Assembly: GCA_016841665.1 (NCBI GenBank) | Contig: JAENYT010000001.1 | Coordinates: 1-64,000 of the forward strand | Length of the DNA stretch: 64,000 nucleotides | Direction: 5' to 3' | Origin: Methanobacteriota archaeon | GTDB taxonomy: Archaea > Halobacteriota > Methanomicrobia > Methanomicrobiales > Methanomicrobiaceae | Part shown: positions 43,867 through 52,421 of the stretch, piece by piece | How positions within the stretch are numbered: position 1 is the first letter of the stretch | Layout: each line of letters starts with the position of its first letter | Translations under genes and position numbers: made by a program | The notes under the pieces: generated by a model | What the model saw: only the letters and a program-made list of their open reading frames with translations | Told to the model about the DNA's origin: nothing | Database searches by the model: none

Positions 43867-44487
43867 ATGGCATGGGAACAGGAAGAATGGGTTCCTCTCA
43901 CCGGTCTGGGCAGGGAGGTCGCCGCAGGTCAGATCTCGAGCATCGATGAGGTGCTGATCAGTGGACGGCCTATCAAGGAGCCGCAGATCGTGGATTACTT
44001 CCTGACCGATCTCGAGGACGAGGTGCTCGACATCAACATGGTGCAGCGGATGACCGACAGTGGTCGGCGCGTGAAATTCCGCTGTGTTGTGGTGGTCGGC
44101 AACAAAAACGGCTATATCGGATTCGGTCAGGCGAAGGACAATCAGGTGGGCACGGCGATCGCAAAAGCGATCGGCAACGCAAAGACCAACCTGATCAAGG
44201 TGAAGCGCGGCTGTGGCAGCTGGGAATGCGGATGCGGTATGGAGCACTCGATTCCCATGGAAGTGAGTGGCAAATCGGGCAGTGTCAGGGTTACCCTGAA
44301 GCCCGCCCCGCAGGGTATCGGGCTTGTTACCGGTGACATCGGCAAAAAAGTGCTCGAACTGGCGGGTATTAAGGATGTGTGGTCGTTTACCAGCGGGCAT
44401 ACCCGGACCACCATCAACTATGCCAAGGCCACCTTTGACGCACTCAAAGAGACGAACAGGATTCGTACCGTCAGGGGAGCTGAGTGA
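43867..44487 (+). CDS. rps5: 30S ribosomal protein uS5
   Basis: A 206-residue uS5 at the mRNA entry and decoding accuracy region. The double-stranded-RNA-like domain has [21 protein letters not shown], and [15 protein letters not shown] is a Cys-containing insert found in archaea. The TGA overlaps the ATG of uL30. Confidence 0.97.
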   Translation: MAWEQEEWVPLTGLGREVAAGQISSIDEVLISGRPIKEPQIVDYFLTDLEDEVLDINMVQRMTDSGRRVKFRCVVVVGNKNGYIGFGQAKDNQVGTAIAKAIGNAKTNLIKVKRGCGSWECGCGMEHSIPMEVSGKSGSVRVTLKPAPQGIGLVTGDIGKKVLELAGIKDVWSFTSGHTRTTINYAKATFDALKETNRIRTVRGAE

Positions 44488-44948
44488 TGTACGCGATTGT
44501 CCAGGTTCGTGGAACGGTCAATACACGGCGTGAGATCAAAGACACGCTGAAGATGCTCCGCCTGCACCACATCAACCATTGTGTGCTGGTGCCGGACTCC
44601 CCTGCCTACCTCGGCATGATCCGAAAGGTCAAAGACTTTGTCGCCTACGGGGAGGTTGATGAGGAGACGCTCGCTCAGATCCTCCGCACGAGGGGCCGAC
44701 TCACCGGCAACATGCGGCTGACGGACGAGTACATCAGCGAGCACACTGCGTTTGGGGACATCTCCGAGTTTGCCCGCGGCCTTGCGGACGGTTCGGCAAA
44801 GATGGCAGATGTACCGGGCTTGAAACCGGTAATCCGCCTTCATCCTCCCCGCAAGGGATACCGGTCGATCAAGCGGACATACCAGCAGGGCGGAGCGCTC
44901 GGGTACTATGGGCCCGAGATCAACTCCCTCCTGTATAAAATGAGGTGA
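44487..44948 (+). CDS. rpl30: 50S ribosomal protein uL30
   Basis: A 153-residue archaeal uL30, longer than the 60-residue bacterial form, with VQVRGTVNTRREIKDTLKMLRL and LHPPRKGYRSIKR. ATG 44487 overlaps the uS5 stop as TGATG. Confidence 0.97.
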   Translation: MYAIVQVRGTVNTRREIKDTLKMLRLHHINHCVLVPDSPAYLGMIRKVKDFVAYGEVDEETLAQILRTRGRLTGNMRLTDEYISEHTAFGDISEFARGLADGSAKMADVPGLKPVIRLHPPRKGYRSIKRTYQQGGALGYYGPEINSLLYKMR

Positions 44949-44953
44949 TGGAG

Positions 44954-45379
44954 ATGCCGACCAACAAACGTTCAAAATATCGTGGTACCCGTACCTGCGG
45001 GGGAGGAACACACAAAAATCGCCGCGGTGCAGGAAACCGGGGTGGGAGGGGACGTGCCGGGCAGCAGCAGGGCCGTTTCACCCATTTCCTGCTTCTCGGT
45101 GAACTTGCCTATGGAAAACACGGGTTCGTGCGCAAACAGACCGCTCCCAACCGGGTTCTCGACATCGGGCAGCTCGACGAGATGGCGGACGACCTCGTGA
45201 ACAGGGGCCTGGCGTCCCGCGAAGGGGATGCCGTGGTCATTGATGCGAATCAAATCGGTATTGATAAAATACTTGGGGGCGGAAAAGTAACACAGAAAAT
45301 GAATATCACAGCCAGTGCATTTTCTGAAAATGCAAGAGTAAAAATCGAAGAAAAAGGCGGTCAAATAGAGACCGTATAA
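44954..45379 (+). CDS. rpl15: 50S ribosomal protein uL15
   Basis: A 141-residue archaeal uL15 with the Gly/Arg-rich N terminus (RGTRTCGGGTHKNRRGAGNR). GAGGTG at 44942-44947 lies six bases before ATG 44954 (MPTNKRSKY), which decides this start over GTG 44945 and ATG 44948. The last ribosomal gene of the run; a run of nine T follows before secY. Confidence 0.96.
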   Translation: MPTNKRSKYRGTRTCGGGTHKNRRGAGNRGGRGRAGQQQGRFTHFLLLGELAYGKHGFVRKQTAPNRVLDIGQLDEMADDLVNRGLASREGDAVVIDANQIGIDKILGGGKVTQKMNITASAFSENARVKIEEKGGQIETV

Positions 45380-45383
45380 ATTT

Positions 45384-45392
45384 TTTTTTGGT
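45384..45392 (+). terminator. Poly-T stretch between uL15 and secY
   Basis: Nine or so consecutive T lie in the 19 bases between the uL15 stop and the secY ATG, just before its GGTGAC ribosome binding site. It looks like an archaeal termination signal placed inside an operon, so it may reduce read-through into secY and the genes after it. Position is accurate to a few bases. Confidence 0.45.
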
Positions 45393-45398
45393 GACATT

Positions 45399-46832
45399 AT
45401 GGGAGCAATGCTGGATAGATTAGAACCTCTATTCGCGGCAATGCCTGCTGTCCGTGCGCCCGAAGGGCATGTACATTTTAAAAATAAACTGCTCTGGACA
45501 CTTGCAATACTGCTGCTGTACTTTGCACTGACCAATATTCCGGTGTTTGGCCTGGATCCGAGTTCACAGGATATTTTTGGATACTACCGGGCGCTCCTCG
45601 CAGGGGCACAGGGTTCAATAATGCAACTCGGTATCGGGCCGATCGTCACCGCATCGATCGTACTCCAGCTGCTCAAAGGTGCGGATATTCTCCCCATCGA
45701 TACCTCTCAGGCACGCGGCCAGATCCAATACATGGGCTTGCAGAAGCTGCTCATCTTTGTCATGATCGTCTTCGAAGCGGCACCGCAGGTCGTGGGTGGA
45801 TTTTTGCAGCCCGATCCGGCGATTGCAGCCTCATTCTTCGGAGGCAGTCTCGGTGCCGTATCCCTGTTGATATTCCTGCAGATCGTACTGGGGGGCATCC
45901 TCATTGTGTTCATGGACGAGGTCGTCACCAAATGGGGCATGGGATCGGGTGTCGGTCTCTTCATCATCGCCGGCGTATCGCAGGGGATCATCAACGGGTT
46001 CCTCAACTGGATGCCGGTCAGTGATCCCTATCCGGTGGGATTCTTCCCCCGGCTCGTCGCGATTGTTGCGGACGGGGCGGACTTCCTGCGCTACTTCGGC
46101 ACCGATCTCCTCGCTTTCGTGACGACGATCGCCATATTCCTGATCATCGTGTACGTGGAATCGACCAGGATCGAGATCCCGCTCGCCCACACCGCAGTCC
46201 GTGGTGCACGGGCACGCTTTCCGGTCAAGCTGATCTATGCCAGCGTGCTTCCCATGATTCTTGTCAGGGTGCTCCAGGCGAACGTCCAGATGCTCGGGTT
46301 GTTTTTGAACAACGTCGGCATCACCGTCTTCGGCACCTACCAGGGGCAGACCCCGGTGGACGGCCTGATGTGGTTCCTCGCTCCCATCAACGGACCGGAG
46401 CAATGGATGTGGTGGGCATACGACCTTGGGCATGCGGCATGGGAGGTTATTATACGGATGGGAATCGATATTTCCATCATGGTGGTCGGCGGTGCGGTGT
46501 TCGCCCTCTTCTGGGTGAAAACCGCCGGGCTTGATTCATCGCATGTCGCTCGCCAGATCCAGATGAGTGGCATGCACATCCCGGGATACCGCCGCAACCT
46601 TCAGGTCCTGGAAAAGTACCTGGACCGCTACATCCCGCGCATTACGGTGATCGGCGGTGTCTTCATCGGGCTGCTCAGTGTGGCTGCCAACCTCTTCGGC
46701 GTGATCGGTGCCGTGGGCGGAACCAGTCTGCTACTGACGGTGAGCATCGTGTACCGCCTCTACGAGGAGATTGCAAGTGAGCAGATCATGGAGATGTATC
46801 CGTTCATGCGCGGTTTCTTTGGCAAGGAGTGA
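45399..46832 (+). CDS. secY: Preprotein translocase subunit SecY
   Basis: The channel subunit of the Sec translocon, 477 residues with ten membrane helices. Plug and pore-ring features are visible around FGLDPSSQDIFGYYRALLAGA, and the cytoplasmic loops carry EIPLAHTAVRGARARFPVK and the basic RQIQMSGMHIPGYRRN that binds SRP receptor and ribosome. It ends one base before adkA. Confidence 0.97.
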   Translation: MGAMLDRLEPLFAAMPAVRAPEGHVHFKNKLLWTLAILLLYFALTNIPVFGLDPSSQDIFGYYRALLAGAQGSIMQLGIGPIVTASIVLQLLKGADILPIDTSQARGQIQYMGLQKLLIFVMIVFEAAPQVVGGFLQPDPAIAASFFGGSLGAVSLLIFLQIVLGGILIVFMDEVVTKWGMGSGVGLFIIAGVSQGIINGFLNWMPVSDPYPVGFFPRLVAIVADGADFLRYFGTDLLAFVTTIAIFLIIVYVESTRIEIPLAHTAVRGARARFPVKLIYASVLPMILVRVLQANVQMLGLFLNNVGITVFGTYQGQTPVDGLMWFLAPINGPEQWMWWAYDLGHAAWEVIIRMGIDISIMVVGGAVFALFWVKTAGLDSSHVARQIQMSGMHIPGYRRNLQVLEKYLDRYIPRITVIGGVFIGLLSVAANLFGVIGAVGGTSLLLTVSIVYRLYEEIASEQIMEMYPFMRGFFGKE

Positions 46833-47408
46833 ATGAGTTTGGGAAAAAAGGTAGTCATTACGGGTGTCCCCGGTGTGGGGAAGACGACGGTTATCAATGG
46901 AGCGCTTGAACTCCTGAAAGAAGAGGGAGTTGTCTATCGTTCAATCAATTTCGGCACATTCATGTATGAGGTGGCGTCTGCGGAGGGCCTTGTCAAAGAC
47001 AGGGACGAGATGCGGACCCTGCCCCAGAATGTCCAGCGACGGCTGCAAAAGACTGCTGCGGAAAAGATTGCTCAGATTGCGGAAAACATCATTGTCGACA
47101 CCCACTGCACGGTGAAGACGCCGAAAGGTTTTCTTGCGGGTCTTCCCGAGTGGGTGCTGCGTGAGCTGATGCCTGATATCTTCGTGCTTGTGGAAACCGA
47201 TGAGGACCAGATCCTGCATCGCAGGCTGTCCGATGCAACACGCATCCGCGATATGGAAGGATACCAGGGGATCAAGGACCACCAGCAATTCAACCGCGCC
47301 ATTGCGGCATCCTATGCGATGCTCACCGGGTGCACCGTGAAGACTGTCCAGAATCCCGACTTCCTGCTCGACAACGCCATCGCCGAGATGGCGGAACTTC
47401 TGAGGTAA
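46833..47408 (+). CDS. adkA: Archaeal adenylate kinase AdkA
   Basis: AdkA catalyses AMP + ATP to 2 ADP and belongs to the archaeal-specific family unlike bacterial Adk. The 191 residues show the P-loop GVPGVGKTT (11-19), NFGTFMYEVA (AMP site), NIIVDTHCTVKTPKGFL and ATRIRDMEGYQGIKDHQQFNRA. Directly after secY, as in other euryarchaea. Confidence 0.96.
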   Translation: MSLGKKVVITGVPGVGKTTVINGALELLKEEGVVYRSINFGTFMYEVASAEGLVKDRDEMRTLPQNVQRRLQKTAAEKIAQIAENIIVDTHCTVKTPKGFLAGLPEWVLRELMPDIFVLVETDEDQILHRRLSDATRIRDMEGYQGIKDHQQFNRAIAASYAMLTGCTVKTVQNPDFLLDNAIAEMAELLR

Positions 47409-47415
47409 GGATCGT

Positions 47416-48048
47416 ATGGCGGCGGCACCCAAAGGAGGATCCTTTTCTTTTCTTTTGACGATGATGCTCGCCATCGTCATCTACAGCATCCCGGCACTGA
47501 GAAACGGCATCGGGGCGGCAATGGATATGATACTGGGACCGATCGTGGGTGGAGGGGATGTCTCCTGGCTGATCATTATCCTGGTGCTCTCATCCGTCAC
47601 CGGCCTGTATTCATCGCTCCTGCAGAAGTACACCATCGACTACGAGAAGATGCAGCGTGTCCAGCACAGGATGCGCGACTTCCAGAAGGAATTCAGGGAG
47701 GCCCAGCTCTCCGGGGATGAAAAGAAGATCAAGAAGATCAACGAAAAAAGGGATAAGATGATGCAGGAGCAGCTGGAGATGTCGCAGGAACAGTTCAAGC
47801 CGATGTCCTACATCATGGTCATTACGGTCCCCATCTTTCTCTGGCTGCTCTACGTGGTCTCAGTGACCAAAGGCGATATGACCGGCCCCTATGCCTATGA
47901 TATGGGGGCGATCGTGTTTCCCTATCTCGGCATCGTAAATTTTGTTGACGTGGCCTTTCTGCTCCCATCGTGGATCCTCTGGTATATGCTCTGCTCGCTG
48001 ACGCTCTCGCAGGTAATAAGGAAGACCCTGAATATCGGTGGTCTCTGA
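47416..48048 (+). CDS. EMC3/TMCO1-like membrane protein insertase (DUF106)
   Basis: A 210-residue archaeal member of the Oxa1/YidC superfamily that assists insertion of membrane proteins. It has an N-terminal membrane helix, helix 2 with VTGLYSSLLQKYTIDYEKMQR, a cytosolic coiled coil (EFREAQLSGDEKKIKKINEKRDKMMQEQ) and two further helices with FVDVAFLLPSWILWYMLCS. The position next to secY fits a role in membrane protein biogenesis. Its stop overlaps cmk. Confidence 0.92.
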   Translation: MAAAPKGGSFSFLLTMMLAIVIYSIPALRNGIGAAMDMILGPIVGGGDVSWLIIILVLSSVTGLYSSLLQKYTIDYEKMQRVQHRMRDFQKEFREAQLSGDEKKIKKINEKRDKMMQEQLEMSQEQFKPMSYIMVITVPIFLWLLYVVSVTKGDMTGPYAYDMGAIVFPYLGIVNFVDVAFLLPSWILWYMLCSLTLSQVIRKTLNIGGL

Positions 48049-48575
48049 TGCGGATTACGATCAGCGGTCCGCCAGGAAGCGGGACCACCTCGCTCGCCCG
48101 CTACCTTGCGGAGAAGCACAACTATCAACTCATATCCGCGGGCGAGGTCTTCCGCTCGCTCGCTGCGGAACGGGGGATGGACCTCGGTGCGTTCGGCAAA
48201 CTCGCCGAGCAGGACCCTGCGGTCGATAAGATGATCGATGCGCGGCAGAAGGAGATCGGCGAGGCCAGCGACGATATCGTGATCGAAGGAAGGCTCGCGG
48301 GAAGGATGGTCGACAACGCCGACCTGCGCATCTGGGTGGCGGCGTCCATCGCCTGCCGTGCGGAGCGTATCGCCGACCGCGACGGGCTTCCACCTGCCGA
48401 GGCCATAGCGCTCACCGAAGAGCGTGAACACAGCGAGGCGCTTCGATACGAGAAGTACTACGGCATCGACATCAACGATCTCTCCGTCTATGACATCGTG
48501 CTCAGCTCGGAGAAGTGGGGCCGGGAAGAGCTCGGGGCGATCGTAGACCTCGCTCTGTCGCTGATCAATCTCTGA
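48048..48575 (+). CDS. cmk: Archaeal cytidylate kinase
   Basis: Phosphorylates CMP/dCMP. The 175 residues contain the P-loop GPPGSGTTS (7-15; Thr in place of the usual Lys-Ser is normal for archaeal Cmk), YQLISAGEVFRSLAAERGM and VIEGRLAGRM. Last gene of the superoperon here: no eL34, eL14 or cbf5 follows, unlike in several other euryarchaea. Confidence 0.95.
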   Translation: MRITISGPPGSGTTSLARYLAEKHNYQLISAGEVFRSLAAERGMDLGAFGKLAEQDPAVDKMIDARQKEIGEASDDIVIEGRLAGRMVDNADLRIWVAASIACRAERIADRDGLPPAEAIALTEEREHSEALRYEKYYGIDINDLSVYDIVLSSEKWGREELGAIVDLALSLINL

Positions 48576-48584
48576 ATATCTGTG

Positions 48585-48611
48585 GTGCCGTGCAGGCACA
48601 TTCTGGTTTTT
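48585..48611 (+). terminator. Hairpin and T-run closing the ribosomal superoperon
   Basis: GTGCC-GTGCA-GGCAC (48585-48599) is a five-pair stem, followed eight bases later by five T (48607-48611). It lies ten bases after the cmk stop, before the convergent binding-protein gene. Confidence 0.6.
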
Positions 48612-48735
48612 CTATGCTCATGCCGATCCGGGTAGGGCTGACGCTGTACCGATGTGAGACCTCGTGGCATTCTGGTTGCATGAGAGATGATCCGCCCTGC
48701 GATGTGCAAAAAAAAGTGAGGACAGGCCGCGGATT

Positions 48736-49746
48736 TCAGGGGTTCCATTGTCGCGAGATGAGGGCGGCAACTGCGGCAAGTGCACCGATTGTCCCGATCA
48801 ATCCAAACCCGGGGGATTCCGGTGCGCTGACGGGCGCCGGGGCGCTGTCGGCATACAGTTCGGGATGGATGTCGCGGGCAACGATTTCGAGGGAATCGAT
48901 AATCCGGGGGCCGCCGCGGTCGATGATATCCGAATCAACGATATAGACCCGCCTGTGTTTCACCGCATCGAGGTTCTTGAGCCGTTCTTCCTGCATGAAG
49001 AAGTTATAGATGGCGTTCTCACCGCTATCTCCCATGCCCGACCCCGAATTTACGATGATGATGTCCGGGTTAGCGGTGATGAACTGCTCGAGGGTGACCG
49101 TTCCCCACTCCTCGATCTCGCTGAACGCGTTTATCCCGCCGGCAAGGGTGATCTGCTCATCCTGGAATGTTTTCGCACCGCTCACGTAGATGGGGTCGTG
49201 CCAGACGACGTGGGCGACGGAGAGACTCATGGAGGCCGCTTCGGTCTTTGCCTGCACTGCCTCCATCCGGGCCCGCATATCTGCCACAAGGGCCTCCGCC
49301 TCAGCTTCGGTTCCCGTCACCTGTCCCAGGATCTCGATGTCATGGAGTATCCCTTTGATGTCGGGGGGGTTCAGGGCGATCACCGTCAGGCCCAGGCCTT
49401 TGAGGTGGTCGATAACCTCCTCGGTATTCCCGTCGGCGGCCACCACGAGATCGGGGTGTAGGGAGACGACCTTCTCCACATCAACGGAGCTGTAACCGCC
49501 GACGGTTTCTTTTTCTGCGACTTCAGGAGGATAATTGCAATAGTCAGTGATGCCCACCACCCGGTTCTCCAGTCCCAGTGCATAGAGAATTTCCGTGTTC
49601 GAGGGGGCGAGCGAGATGATGCGCTGCGGGGGTTCGGTGATCTCTACCTTGCAGCCGAAGTCGTCGGTGACGGTCACGGCACCTGCGGCTGATATCGGCA
49701 GCATGAGCAGCACGATGCACAGCAGGGAAATGTGTAGTCGGTTCAT
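48736..49746 (-). CDS. BtuF/FepB-type ABC substrate-binding protein with PGF-CTERM anchor
   Basis: A class III (helical backbone) binding protein for cobalamin or an iron complex. The 336 residues from ATG 49746 begin with a signal peptide (NRLHISLLCIVLLMLPISAAGA), then DDFGCKVEITEPPQRIISLAPSNTEIL and IVGITDYCNYPPE, typical of BtuF-like proteins. Instead of a lipobox it ends with PGFG, a hydrophobic helix and SRQWNP, an archaeosortase PGF-CTERM type tail. ATG 49752 is an alternative. The matching permease and ATPase genes are 5 kb away on the same strand, not adjacent. The cobaltochelatase remnant nearby favours a corrinoid substrate. Confidence 0.88.
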   Translation of the reverse strand: MNRLHISLLCIVLLMLPISAAGAVTVTDDFGCKVEITEPPQRIISLAPSNTEILYALGLENRVVGITDYCNYPPEVAEKETVGGYSSVDVEKVVSLHPDLVVAADGNTEEVIDHLKGLGLTVIALNPPDIKGILHDIEILGQVTGTEAEAEALVADMRARMEAVQAKTEAASMSLSVAHVVWHDPIYVSGAKTFQDEQITLAGGINAFSEIEEWGTVTLEQFITANPDIIIVNSGSGMGDSGENAIYNFFMQEERLKNLDAVKHRRVYIVDSDIIDRGGPRIIDSLEIVARDIHPELYADSAPAPVSAPESPGFGLIGTIGALAAVAALISRQWNP

Positions 49747-50099
49747 CGCCATCAATTCCAAAAATTTTGTGTTAATGTAATATTTATGTTGTGAGCACTC
49801 AAAAACCTGTTGGAATTCATCGATCGGATGGAGCAGCATTTCCTGCATTGATGTGTTCAAGAAGGCGCATGGCGCTTCATCGGCGCAGTATGGCGGTAGC
49901 GTTGGAGAAACCGACGATGATATTCCTGAAGCTGGCGGTCCTGAAATCCGTTGCCTGTCCGGAGTGGGAGGGAGCGCAGGCCCATTGATGAATTATAAGG
50001 CGCACTGCGCCCAACTGTGTCTTGCAACGCTGCCCTCTATCACATGCACCCGTGGCGGTGATATGGGGGACGAGGGGATGCAGACTTCCGGGGGATGTG
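49747..50099. other. Divergent intergenic region upstream of the binding-protein gene
   Basis: About 350 bases. The left 60 bases are AT-rich with AAATATTA-like TATA sequence for the minus-strand gene. The remainder has short frames on both strands (for example 49791-49988 + and the antisense 49877-50353) with no family resemblance. I see no cobalamin riboswitch-like box (no GCCACTG-type B12 box) and no clear repeat. Confidence 0.5.
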
Positions 50100-51101
50100 A
50101 TGGAGGAGCTGGTGAACTTTTCCGTATATGACCACGATATCGATCGCTTTGACGGTGACTGGAGGGCGTTGGAGCGCTTCCTCGCCTCGTTCGGGCTGGA
50201 TGGGGTGGAGCTGCTCATCGGGTTCGACCCGGTCTCCGACATCCTCCCCCGGCTCGTGCGGGGGGTGCACCTGCCCTCCTTCATGGGCTGGCTCCGGGTG
50301 TGGGAGGGCTCTATCCGTTTTCCTGACACGGCCGGGGACCGGGAGATCCGCATGCTCTACGGCGCCCGGACTGCCGGTGAACTGCGGGAGCGGGTGCACA
50401 CCGTGATCGAGCACGCATCCTGCCTCTCCCCCGGGTACGCCGTATTTCATGCCTGCTACATCGAACCCGCGCAGGTGTTTGCCACCGCACCGCACCGTGA
50501 CGATGCGCATGTTCTCGGCGTGCTGGCAGACTTTTTCAATCAGGTCTCCGCCGAATTTCCGGGAGGCGAGCCGCCGATGCGGATCCTGTTCGAAAACCTC
50601 TGGTGGCCGGGCCTCACCTTCCTGGACGGATCGGTGGCGGAGGGATTTGCGGAACGGCTCGATTTTGACAACTGGGGATTTATGTTCGATACCGGACATA
50701 TGCTGGCTGCGTTGCGGTCCTGTGCGACCGAGGATGAAGCGGTCGATGCCCTCCTCGCGGTGATCGACGCTCTCCCCGACAACGTGGTGGACCGCATCGA
50801 GGGAGTCCACCTGCACTGCAGCCTGCATCCCGGAGAGTGCCCTGCTGCCCTGAGCGTTTCCATGCCCGGGGGATTCGAAGCGCGATCCCTCACGGAGCAG
50901 TACCGTGAAGTGATGGGATTGATCGCGGCGATGGACCAGCACCAGCCATTTTCCACGCCCCGCTGCGCCGAGGTGGTGGAGGCGCTCGATCCGGCGTTCT
51001 GCACCCATGAGTTCGCCACCCGGTCGCTCGATGAGTTGCGATCCGCAATCGCCCACCAACACGCCGTCCTAAATGGGATCAATGCCCAAACGCACCAGTA
51101 A
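50100..51101 (+). CDS. Xylose-isomerase-like TIM-barrel protein
   Basis: The 333-residue protein resembles the sugar phosphate isomerase/epimerase and endonuclease IV-like TIM barrels: NFSVYDHD at strand 1, GLDGVELLIGFDP at strand 2, HACYIEP, FENLWWPGLTFLDGS, WGFMFDTGHMLAAL and GVHLHCSLHPGEC, whose His, Glu and Asp residues could bind a divalent metal. Substrate unknown. GGGGGATG immediately upstream of ATG 50100 acts as ribosome binding site; the frame is open to 50022 but the extension looks non-coding. Neighbours are transport-related, without a clear pathway link. Confidence 0.8.
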   Translation: MEELVNFSVYDHDIDRFDGDWRALERFLASFGLDGVELLIGFDPVSDILPRLVRGVHLPSFMGWLRVWEGSIRFPDTAGDREIRMLYGARTAGELRERVHTVIEHASCLSPGYAVFHACYIEPAQVFATAPHRDDAHVLGVLADFFNQVSAEFPGGEPPMRILFENLWWPGLTFLDGSVAEGFAERLDFDNWGFMFDTGHMLAALRSCATEDEAVDALLAVIDALPDNVVDRIEGVHLHCSLHPGECPAALSVSMPGGFEARSLTEQYREVMGLIAAMDQHQPFSTPRCAEVVEALDPAFCTHEFATRSLDELRSAIAHQHAVLNGINAQTHQ

Positions 51102-51151
51102 TTGCAGGAATTATTATATGTGGTCACAGATAATGGGAAGTTGGTGATACC

Positions 51152-51343
51152 ATGATCTGTATGGGATATGCCAGCCTTTCGCCTGAACAGGTGGAGAAGG
51201 TGAAGAACGTCGAGAAGGAGATGGGCATCACGCTCCTCGCCTATGCAAAGCCGACCTACGCAAAACTGAAAGACGCCGACCTGAAGAGGATCAAGGACCT
51301 GGAGACCGATCTCGGGCTCTCGCTCGTGGCCTACGAGGTCTAG
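51152..51343 (+). CDS. 63-residue protein made of two helix-strand repeats
   Basis: The small protein starts at ATG 51152, after GGTGAT at five bases, and follows the TIM-barrel gene by 50 bases. Residues 9-32 and 39-62 are two copies of a 24-residue unit: a helix (PEQVEKVKNVEKEMG / DADLKRIKDLETDLG) then a strand (ITLLAYA / LSLVAYE). The copies share about seven identical and many similar positions. No cysteine pair or basic patch suggests metal or DNA binding. I recognise no family; it may be a methanogen-restricted protein. The stop codon TAG is one of the rare CTAG sites. Confidence 0.72.
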   Translation: MICMGYASLSPEQVEKVKNVEKEMGITLLAYAKPTYAKLKDADLKRIKDLETDLGLSLVAYEV

Positions 51344-51455
51344 CCGCATCCACGGCAGAAGGCCCTGTTACCTTCACTATTTTCAAGAACATGTCGCAGT
51401 ATATACAAATTGACGGGGGGATTTTTTCCAATCCCCCATTTGAGGATAGAAAGAG

Positions 51456-51669
51456 GTCCCATAAGTCCCGCTCGCCATTGTGGCCGATGCCCACGCTGTG
51501 ATCGATCTTTCCAGCGAGGAAGCCCCAAAGTCGTGGAAGGCGGCGCTCGAGGCGAAGGGCTATGAGGTCACGGTCGCTTCCCGCGGCCTCGGGGCGCATG
51601 AGGTGATTTCATCCATTATTCATCGATCATCTGCGGGAGACGGCGGAGAGTCATGGGTTCCTGCGGTGA
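51456..51669 (+). pseudogene. Remnant of sirohydrochlorin cobaltochelatase, CbiK type
   Basis: The frame starting near 51456 reads VP, a TAA stop (51462-51464), then VPLAIVADAHAVIDLSSEE and APKSWKAALEAKGYEVTVASRGLG. CbiK proteins have a C-terminal segment of the form FMIVAGDHA.NDMAGDE..SWK..LEA.GY.V....GLGE, so this is a close echo. After about 51606 the frame is lost; in the next frame FIDHLRETAESHGFLR ends at TGA 51667-51669, again as in CbiK (..F..HL). Only about 70 of 260-300 residues remain, with a premature stop and a frameshift. CbiK inserts cobalt into sirohydrochlorin in anaerobic B12 synthesis. Assignment rests on recalled motifs. Confidence 0.6.
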
Positions 51670-51799
51670 TATCCGGTTATAATTAAGCGAAAAAAGTTGG
51701 GAAGGGTGCGTGTGCTGCGCCCCTTCCCCGGGGCTCCTGTGCTTGGGTTGTGCCCAGGATTGCGTGTTCTGGTCTGGTGTGTTGTTCGTTCCGCGGCGC

Positions 51800-52421
51800 T
51801 CACTGCAGGACGAAGATGCCCGACTGGATTGCCTTGCCGCTCGCCTTCTCGATGACTTTGTACTCGCACTTGGTGTTGAAGTATGCGCCGAATCCTCCAT
51901 CAGCATCTTCAGGTTTCCAGCTGAGCTGAGTGCCAATTCCATCGATCCTGCAGTTGTCGGCGTAGAGCATGAACTTGTCACCGGCGGTGATGAACCCGTC
52001 GCTGTCGCCGACTTCCATCAGGTACTGGGTGATATCGCCGGAGAGACAAGTTTCGTCTTCTGGCCTGAGTGTATCGTCAAGACCAATCGTGACTTTACAA
52101 TCCACCGTCTGCAGCTGGATATAGATGTCCTGCCAGCGCAAAGGAGTCGCCGCCCTTGTGCTCGAAGAGCAGACCGTTGTTGGCCTCGAAACCAGATGGA
52201 TTGTCAGCTTCCCAGTTTGTTGTATTCGTATCCTCAACGCCGACGACGATTTCGGTCATGGCGAGCGTCGCCTGTGGTGCCTTGGTCTCGTCGGAGGCGA
52301 GCCCGCCGGCGAACCCGGAGACCACGGCGGCGATGATGATGGTCACCACCAGCATGAGCATGACGCCCACCACCGGGGAGACCGCCTCATCGGCCCATCC
52401 CGTAGTATTACGTTTTTTCAC
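51800..52421 (-). pseudogene. Type IV pilin/archaellin-like protein, frameshifted
   Basis: The gene starts at GTG 52421, seven bases after AGGGGGAT, and encodes a class III signal with the hydrophobic pilin helix (DEAVSPVVGVMLMLVVTIII then AAVVSGFAGG), the archaeal pilin N domain. The frame runs to about residue 97 (EHKGGDS) and then goes out of register. In the other frame the protein continues naturally as LRWQDIYIQLQTVDCKVTIG to IQSGIFVLQ, stop at 51800-51802. Removing one T from the TTT at 52140-52142 (minus strand) joins the halves into about 205 residues. It is either a real frameshift, a phase-variable site or a sequencing error. Confidence 0.75.

Noticed and set aside
49747-50099. A cobalamin riboswitch upstream of the BtuF-type gene
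   Set aside because: No B12-box-like sequence or matching stem is visible, and such riboswitches are rare in archaea.
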